A stretch of 5,632 nucleotides of DNA from Candidatus Saccharimonadota bacterium (GTDB lineage: Bacteria > Patescibacteriota > Saccharimonadia > Saccharimonadales > Saccharimonadaceae). The stretch is from the NCBI GenBank assembly GCA_017510305.1, contig JAFWNO010000044.1:1-5632 (forward strand). Reading direction: 5' to 3'. The translations under genes and the position numbers were made by a program. Below the pieces are notes generated by a model that was given only the letters and a program-made list of their open reading frames with translations, did no database searches and was not told the DNA's origin. This document shows positions 1 to 4,186 of this stretch, piece by piece. The first letter of the stretch is position 1, and each line of letters begins with the position of its first letter.

Positions 1-869
1 GCGATAACTATTTATATTTAACTTGTACGTCTCCTGCCATGCCAGCAGATATCTATGATGTAACAGTTACATTAGATACCTTTGGCAGAGTATTAGAAGC
101 AGATGGTGTAGTTACTTATTCTGGTACTCCACCAATAAATACCATTACTACTATGCAAACCCTAACAGCCGATGCTTGTAAAACTGCACCATTTGCTGAT
201 ACAGCTGGGAATAACATCTACACCCTAAAAGATAGTAGAGATAACAAATCCTACAAGATAGCACATCTTGCTGATGGTAACTGCTGGATGGTGCAGAATT
301 TAGCACTAGATGGAGGGAGGACATTAACGCCAGCAGATAGTAATGTGACAAGCGATGTCGCTTTACCAGCAAACAAATCATCCGGAGACTCATCGAGTTA
401 TTCAGAAATGCAAGTATTCAATAAATTGTCTGGCTATGACGGCAACTACTATAATTGGTGTTCGGCCATTACTATCAGTAATTGCTATGGAACAACTACA
501 AAAGTTTCTACTAGTATTTGTCCTAAAAATTGGCAATTACCAAATGGTAGCAATGATAATCCTAGCTATAATATACTCTTTGACGCTAGTAGAATAAACA
601 ATTTAGACACAAACAATGAAAAAATAGCAGCCATCGAAGGGCTACCGTATTCATTCTCTGCGGCCGGAACATACGCAAAATGGGGAGGAACAACTACCTA
701 TGTGGGGCAAGGGCAATATGGTACATATTGGACAAATACGGGAGGTGGTGAATCTAGCCCTCATTTAGCTATGTGTTTCACCTATTTTAAAGACGGTAGC
801 TACTTTTTACCTTTTAATGCGTATGGTAAATTTTTGGCTTCCTCTGTCCGCTGCGTCTTCGGTAGCTAG
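1..869 (+). CDS. FISUMP-domain surface protein, 5'-truncated by the window edge
   Basis: The frame is open from the first complete codon (position 3) to TAG at 867-869. The Met at 39 is therefore probably internal, because a dozen in-frame residues precede it and the protein's N-terminus, including any signal peptide, lies upstream. Counting from that Met, a short Thr/Val-rich stretch (1-45) resembles the end of a beta-rich repeat. It is followed by a block typical of the Fibrobacter succinogenes major paralogous (FISUMP) family: YTLKDSRD (61-68), YKIAHLADGNCWMVQNL (72-88), SICPKNWQLPNG (159-170) and a C-terminal SSVRCVF (268-274). Seven cysteines (47, 82, 141, 149, 161, 246, 272) suggest disulfides outside the cell. 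No sorting signal or C-terminal membrane helix is visible. Family members are usually surface or secreted proteins of unknown role. The G+C content is low (33-42% in the lines I counted) compared with about 60% in sampled lines of the kinase and baseplate genes, which may reflect transfer. The family call is good; the function is unknown. Confidence 0.8.
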   Translation, partial: DNYLYLTCTSPAMPADIYDVTVTLDTFGRVLEADGVVTYSGTPPINTITTMQTLTADACKTAPFADTAGNNIYTLKDSRDNKSYKIAHLADGNCWMVQNLALDGGRTLTPADSNVTSDVALPANKSSGDSSSYSEMQVFNKLSGYDGNYYNWCSAITISNCYGTTTKVSTSICPKNWQLPNGSNDNPSYNILFDASRINNLDTNNEKIAAIEGLPYSFSAAGTYAKWGGTTTYVGQGQYGTYWTNTGGGESSPHLAMCFTYFKDGSYFLPFNAYGKFLASSVRCVFGS

Positions 870-883
870 AAATGTAGAAATAG

Positions 884-906
884 AAAAAGCCCCAGTGTGC
901 TGGGGC
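884..906 (-). terminator. Rho-independent terminator of the minus-strand unit
   Basis: GCCCCAG (889-895) and CTGGGGC (900-906) form a perfect 7-bp stem with a TGTG loop. Read on the minus strand, the stem is followed directly by TTTTT (888-884) and then CTATTTC, a typical intrinsic terminator. It lies 11 bases past the TGA of the 61-codon gene. On the plus strand the stem is followed by GGTGGTTAGG, with only a short A-run before it, so it is unlikely to terminate the FISUMP transcript efficiently. Confidence 0.82.
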
Positions 907-917
907 GGTGGTTAGGT

Positions 918-1103
918 TCATAATAATGCCAATAATGCCAATAAGATAAAGGCGAACACAAAACACAAAAAAGTCATAATAATAATCAGCAGTTCTCCAA
1001 GCATGAGCGATGCCAAGAAAGCAACAGCAAATGAAAGTAGTGCAAAAACTGATAAGACAACCTGTATTATCTTAAACGTTTTTACGATATGCTCTCTAAT
1101 CAT
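918..1103 (-). CDS. Small two-helix membrane protein, 61 aa, function unknown
   Basis: I do not recognise this protein. It has a short basic N-terminus (MIREHIVKTFK) followed by two hydrophobic helices, about residues 12-35 and 38-61, separated by a Gly-Glu turn (36-37). Glu37 is the only charge after Lys11. The protein ends inside the second helix (LLALLALL) without a tail; a 9-base direct repeat (AATAATGCC) at about 922-939 encodes that end. By the positive-inside rule the N-terminus would be cytoplasmic. The gene is short, but reality is supported by a sigma-70 promoter (1151-1179), a strong Shine-Dalgarno site 6 bases before the ATG, and an intrinsic terminator just after the TGA. It lies downstream of the histidine kinase on the same strand, so it may also be read from the kinase promoter. 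It could be a small membrane regulator, a sensor accessory or a toxin-like peptide; nothing in the sequence decides between these. Confidence 0.75.
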   Translation of the reverse strand: MIREHIVKTFKIIQVVLSVFALLSFAVAFLASLMLGELLIIIMTFLCFVFAFILLALLALL

Positions 1104-1109
1104 ATAGCT

Positions 1110-1117
1110 TCCCCCTT
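1110..1117 (-). promoter_or_regulatory. Shine-Dalgarno site for the 61-aa gene
   Basis: On the minus strand, AAGGGGGA lies 6 bases before the ATG at 1103-1101, a good match to the anti-SD in content and spacing. It fixes the start of the small gene. It contrasts with the two longer genes to the right, which have no Shine-Dalgarno site. Confidence 0.7.
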
Positions 1118-1150
1118 TCTCTGATACTAAGGAACGACCACCTCATCTTA

Positions 1151-1179
1151 ATTATAGCACAAGTAGTATAAAAAGTCAA
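1151..1179 (-). promoter_or_regulatory. Near-consensus sigma-70 promoter for the 61-aa gene
   Basis: On the minus strand, TTGACT (1179-1174) and TATAAT (1156-1151) are separated by exactly 17 bases. The -10 box is preceded by TGC, giving an extended -10 as well (TG-C-TATAAT). Only one base of the -35 box departs from TTGACA. Transcription would start near 1144, leaving an untranslated leader of about 40 bases before the ATG at 1103. The promoter lies just beyond the kinase stop codon (TAG, 1184-1182), so the small gene can be expressed independently and probably strongly. Confidence 0.85.
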
Positions 1180-1181
1180 AC

Positions 1182-2429
1182 CTAAGCAGCCATCGCCTGC
1201 TGCCCCATCATCTGCGTATTCTGAAGAACCTGTTTCTGCCGCTCATACTCCTCTAAAGTTAGTCTTGGCAGGGAAATATAGAAAGTCGAGCCATCCCCAA
1301 AGGCGCTCTCCGCCCAAACTTTACCATTCATCGCTTCCACTCGCGACTTCACTAAATATAGTCCCAGTCCTGTCCCCCCAATCTCGCGCGTCTCGGAATT
1401 GTCCACTCGGTAAAACTTCTGGAAAATATGCCCCAAATCTTCTGGCGAGATACCAATTCCGGTATCTGTCACATTTATCAAGACTCTATCTCCATCCCCC
1501 CGCACATTTACCCATACCGCACCACCAGAAGGCGTGTATTTTATGGCATTTTCAAGCAAATTATTTAATATTTCCCGCAAAAAGTCAATATCTACCAGCC
1601 CATACACCTGCTGACCAATTGTATCTCTAGTGTCCTCGCCCGAGCCAAAGGAATATTTCAAATTCTTCGCCCCCATCGCTGGCGCCTGCCCCTCGGCAAT
1701 ACTCCGCACCGTTTCCACCATATCTACCGGCACCATATGTAGCCGGATTTTTTTATCATCCAACTTCGTCACATCTAGTAAATCTTGGAATAATCGGCCC
1801 AGATGTTGAGATGACGCGTGCGCCTCCTCCAAATACTTCCGCGCCCTGTCGTCAATCGTAGCTGTCTGCGGATTTAGCGCTAGCCCCAAATACCCCTCAA
1901 TCGAGGCCACCGGCGTGCGCATCTCGTGTGAAGCCGTAGAAACAAATTCCATCTGCGCCCCCTCTTCCTCTAGCTCTTTCGTGATATTCCTAAAAATCAT
2001 CACCGTATCGCCACTTGCCGTCGGCAGCACTGTAAGGGAAATTGGTATACGCTGATTCTGCATATTCACCAAGACATATTCTCGCGTGGTAAAATATTGC
2101 CTCGCCGCCACCGCCCCTACAATCTTATTCTGCGGCGCATCCACCGGCATCCCCTCCCCAGTTTCAAATCGCATAATCGCTAAATACTCTAGCCCCAGCG
2201 CATTTTCCGACGCTTCGCAGCCAATCATCTGCACCGCCGCTGGGTTTATCAAAGTAATTACATTTGCGCTATTTATTACAATCACCCCGTCATCAATCGT
2301 CGCTAGCACCATCCCTGCCATCGCCGCTTGGTCTGCCGCTGGATTTATCGCGCCCATTACCCCACCAGAAGCATTTCCTACTACTGGCGCGCTCGCCCCC
2401 TTATTTCCAAAAAGCCCACGCAAACTCAT
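1182..2429 (-). CDS. Cytosolic PAS-domain sensor histidine kinase
   Basis: This 415-residue kinase should autophosphorylate a histidine and pass the phosphate to a response regulator. Domains in order: a Gly/Ala-rich N-terminus (1-38); a PAS domain (about 40-150) with the usual start DGVIVINSANVITLINPAA (47-65) and ending in TVMIFRNIT; a short helix; a HisKA H-box STASHEMRTP with phospho-acceptor His168; and a HATPase_c domain with N-box NLLENAIKYTP (290-300), G1 DTGIGI (322-327), F-box IFQKFYRVDN (335-344) and G2 GGTGLGL (351-357). All catalytic boxes are intact. There is no membrane segment or HAMP domain, so it should sense a cytoplasmic signal through PAS. A Gln/Met-rich tail (about 398-415) follows the ATPase domain. 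The ATG at 2429 is supported by an extended -10 box six bases upstream, implying a leaderless mRNA. No response regulator is in the window, so it is locally an orphan. The family call is certain; its signal and partner are unknown. Confidence 0.95.
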   Translation of the reverse strand: MSLRGLFGNKGASAPVVGNASGGVMGAINPAADQAAMAGMVLATIDDGVIVINSANVITLINPAAVQMIGCEASENALGLEYLAIMRFETGEGMPVDAPQNKIVGAVAARQYFTTREYVLVNMQNQRIPISLTVLPTASGDTVMIFRNITKELEEEGAQMEFVSTASHEMRTPVASIEGYLGLALNPQTATIDDRARKYLEEAHASSQHLGRLFQDLLDVTKLDDKKIRLHMVPVDMVETVRSIAEGQAPAMGAKNLKYSFGSGEDTRDTIGQQVYGLVDIDFLREILNNLLENAIKYTPSGGAVWVNVRGDGDRVLINVTDTGIGISPEDLGHIFQKFYRVDNSETREIGGTGLGLYLVKSRVEAMNGKVWAESAFGDGSTFYISLPRLTLEEYERQKQVLQNTQMMGQQAMAA

Positions 2430-2435
2430 ACTACT

Positions 2436-2446
2436 ATTTTACCACA
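2436..2446 (-). promoter_or_regulatory. Extended -10 promoter of the histidine kinase, probably leaderless
   Basis: On the minus strand, TGTGGTAAAAT (2446-2436) contains an extended -10 (TG-G-TAAAAT). The ATG at 2429 begins after six more bases (AGTAGT), about where transcription would start. There is no Shine-Dalgarno sequence and no room for one in the transcript. No convincing -35 box is visible, which an extended -10 can tolerate. The 11-mer is nearly the same as the one driving the opposite gene. Confidence 0.6.
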
Positions 2447-2458
2447 AACGCAATAAAA

Positions 2459-2469
2459 TGTGATAAAAT
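2459..2469 (+). promoter_or_regulatory. Extended -10 promoter of the baseplate J-like gene, probably leaderless
   Basis: TGTGATAAAAT (2459-2469) contains TG-A-TAAAAT, and the ATG at 2478 starts eight bases after it, matching the expected transcription start. This favours the ATG at 2478 over the in-frame GTG at 2460, which lies inside the promoter. No Shine-Dalgarno site precedes 2478. Together with the minus-strand box it forms an 11-base inverted repeat with one mismatch and a 12-base spacer. Confidence 0.6.
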
Positions 2470-2477
2470 TATATTAT

Positions 2478-4184
2478 ATGAATAAGGACGTTATTTACAT
2501 TGAGCCCGAGGACGATATCACCGATATTATCAATCGCCTCAGCTCGGCTAAAGAGAAAGTGGTTGCGCTCGTCCCCCCGAAAAATCTCGGTATTTTGCGT
2601 AGCGCGGTCAATACTAAACTAATTGCAAAAACTGCCAAAAAGGAGGAAAAGGCTGTAGTTTTTGTCACTACAGATAAGTCGCTAATGAAGTTAGCGATGT
2701 CTGCCGGCATCCCCGTAGCCAAGACTTTGCAGTCTCGCCCAGTTATCCCTACAGCCGCAGATTTGGCCGAGAAAAAGGCCTCTTCTAGCGACGTAATCGA
2801 CGATCTCGGCGATGTTGACGAAAAAGAGCCATCAGATACCGCTAATGATAAAAAGTCCGCGAAAAAGCCTGAAAATAGCCCAAAATCCGCTAAAAAGGAG
2901 CCGGAGACACTAAATTCCGCCGATATTGACGAAGATTTAGAAAAAGACGCTAAAAAAGGCGACAAAAAGGACAAAAAGAGCAAAATTCCTTCCATGGATA
3001 AATACCGCAAGCGCATTATTATCGGTGGTGCGGCCGGCGTCATCTTAATTGTCTTCCTCGTCTGGGCGCTTGTTTTTGCTCCAGCCGCCAAAATCGTCGT
3101 AGCGATGCATACCACTGCCAATAATTTCTCTGAAAACGTCAATCTTACCACAGATAAAAACAAGGAGAAAATCGAAGATTCTACTCTCTATATGGAGAAA
3201 CAAGAGGAGAAGGTTACTAACTCCATCGAATTTGAGGCTACTGGCAAGAAAAACGTCGGCGAAAAGGCCTCTGGTACCCTCGCCGTTACTGCCTATCTTG
3301 ACGACGCCAAGACTATCAGTCTCCCTGTCGGCACCACTTTCACCTACAATGGCCTAGCCTATCTCTCCACCAGCGACGCCGTCCTTACCTGGGATGGTAA
3401 GTCTAACGAAGTCTGCGAGAATTACGCCGAAGGTGGCGCTAAAGCCGTGCGTGAAGATGGCTGTAAGAAGTCCGCCTCTGTTCGCATCACCGCTTCCGAA
3501 TCTGGCGAAAAGTACAATATCTCCGCCACCGCCTCTGGCTGGCACTCCAGCGTGTCGGATATTTACAGTGCCGCCAACTCTGGTGCTATCGCCGGTGGCA
3601 CAGATAAAACCATCACCATCGTCCAGCAGTCCGATATTGATGCCGCCAAAGATAAATTACAGAGCGACAGCAAATTGGACAAAGATGCCCTCAAGAATAA
3701 GTTTTCTAAAGATTACATCACCATTGATGCTAGCTATAAAGAGGAAACTGCTGATCCTAAATCCACTCCTGCTGCCGGCGAGGAAGTCGGCGATGGCGTC
3801 AAGCCAAAGCTAGAGCTCACTTCTACGGCCTCAATGTACGGCGTAGATAAGTCTACTATCGAAAAATACATCAAGGCCAAGACTAAAGATTCTATCGCTT
3901 CAGACCAAAAGATTTACTCTTATGGCGACCCATACTTCGAGAAATTCACAGAGAATAACGGTGAATTCTCCGCTAAACTAAAGACTACTACCCAGGTCGG
4001 CCCAGAGGTCACTGAGCAGGAAATTATCGAGAAGGCTAAAGGTAAGAAAATTGGCGAAGTCCAGAGCCTACTCAAATCTATCAGCGGGGTCAGCTCTGTT
4101 AATGTCGAGCGTTCCTTCTTCTGGGTATCATCCGTCCCAGATGACGTCAATAAAATCTCCGTCGAATTAAAGGTAGAGGAATAA
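2478..4184 (+). CDS. Membrane-anchored baseplate J-like family protein
   Basis: 568 residues from the ATG at 2478; the GTG six codons upstream is rejected because it lies in the promoter. Residues 1-92 form an alternating beta/alpha cytoplasmic domain beginning VIYIEPEDDITDIINRL. Residues 93-175 are a low-complexity linker rich in Lys, Asp, Ser and Glu. One transmembrane helix spans about 179-202, preceded by the basic KYRKR. The remaining ~365 residues should lie outside. They contain GEKASGTLAV (261-270), SLPVGTTFTYNGLAYL (281-296) and SVRITASESGEKYNIS (334-349), a pattern I associate with CPR proteins annotated as baseplate J/gp47-like, and a C-terminal domain (about 449-568) with IGEVQSLLKSISGVSSVNVE and FFWVSSVPDDVNKISVEL. 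Cys313 and Cys329 lie in one external loop and could form a disulfide. The family's role is unclear; a surface or envelope-spanning part is an inference. The stop overlaps the next start (TAATG), so it is translationally coupled to the RuvX-MltG frame. Confidence 0.72.
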   Translation: MNKDVIYIEPEDDITDIINRLSSAKEKVVALVPPKNLGILRSAVNTKLIAKTAKKEEKAVVFVTTDKSLMKLAMSAGIPVAKTLQSRPVIPTAADLAEKKASSSDVIDDLGDVDEKEPSDTANDKKSAKKPENSPKSAKKEPETLNSADIDEDLEKDAKKGDKKDKKSKIPSMDKYRKRIIIGGAAGVILIVFLVWALVFAPAAKIVVAMHTTANNFSENVNLTTDKNKEKIEDSTLYMEKQEEKVTNSIEFEATGKKNVGEKASGTLAVTAYLDDAKTISLPVGTTFTYNGLAYLSTSDAVLTWDGKSNEVCENYAEGGAKAVREDGCKKSASVRITASESGEKYNISATASGWHSSVSDIYSAANSGAIAGGTDKTITIVQQSDIDAAKDKLQSDSKLDKDALKNKFSKDYITIDASYKEETADPKSTPAAGEEVGDGVKPKLELTSTASMYGVDKSTIEKYIKAKTKDSIASDQKIYSYGDPYFEKFTENNGEFSAKLKTTTQVGPEVTEQEIIEKAKGKKIGEVQSLLKSISGVSSVNVERSFFWVSSVPDDVNKISVELKVEE

Positions 4185-4186
4185 TG
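4175..4186 (+). promoter_or_regulatory. Shine-Dalgarno site and TAATG stop-start overlap
   Basis: AGAGGA (4175-4180) lies three bases before ATG 4184-4186, somewhat closer than ideal, and the upstream stop TAA (4182-4184) shares its last base with that ATG. This points to translational coupling: ribosomes finishing the baseplate J-like protein could re-initiate on the RuvX-MltG frame. It also fixes the start of the latter. Confidence 0.6.

Noticed and set aside
889..906. Bidirectional terminator also serving the FISUMP gene
   Set aside because: The plus-strand side of the stem is followed by GGTGGTTAGG, with no T-run.
922..939. AATAATGCC tandem repeat as a mobile or regulatory repeat
   Set aside because: There are only two copies; it is explained by the LLALLA end of the small membrane protein's second helix.
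1095..1146. Sixteen-codon upstream ORF in the leader of the 61-aa gene (minus strand, ATG at 1146-1144, ending TAG across the real start)
   Set aside because: It has no Shine-Dalgarno site and its ATG is only four bases from the -10 box, probably at or before the transcription start.
2460..2477. In-frame GTG at 2460 as the start of the baseplate J-like protein
   Set aside because: It lies inside the predicted extended -10 box, has no Shine-Dalgarno site, and adds six residues before the MNKDVIYIEPEDD start typical of the family. ATG 2478 fits better.
2495..3163. 222-codon minus-strand ORF opposite the baseplate J-like gene
   Set aside because: It is the antisense shadow of the Lys/Asp/Ser-rich linker region, rich in Ser/Phe/Leu, with no recognisable domain or start signal.
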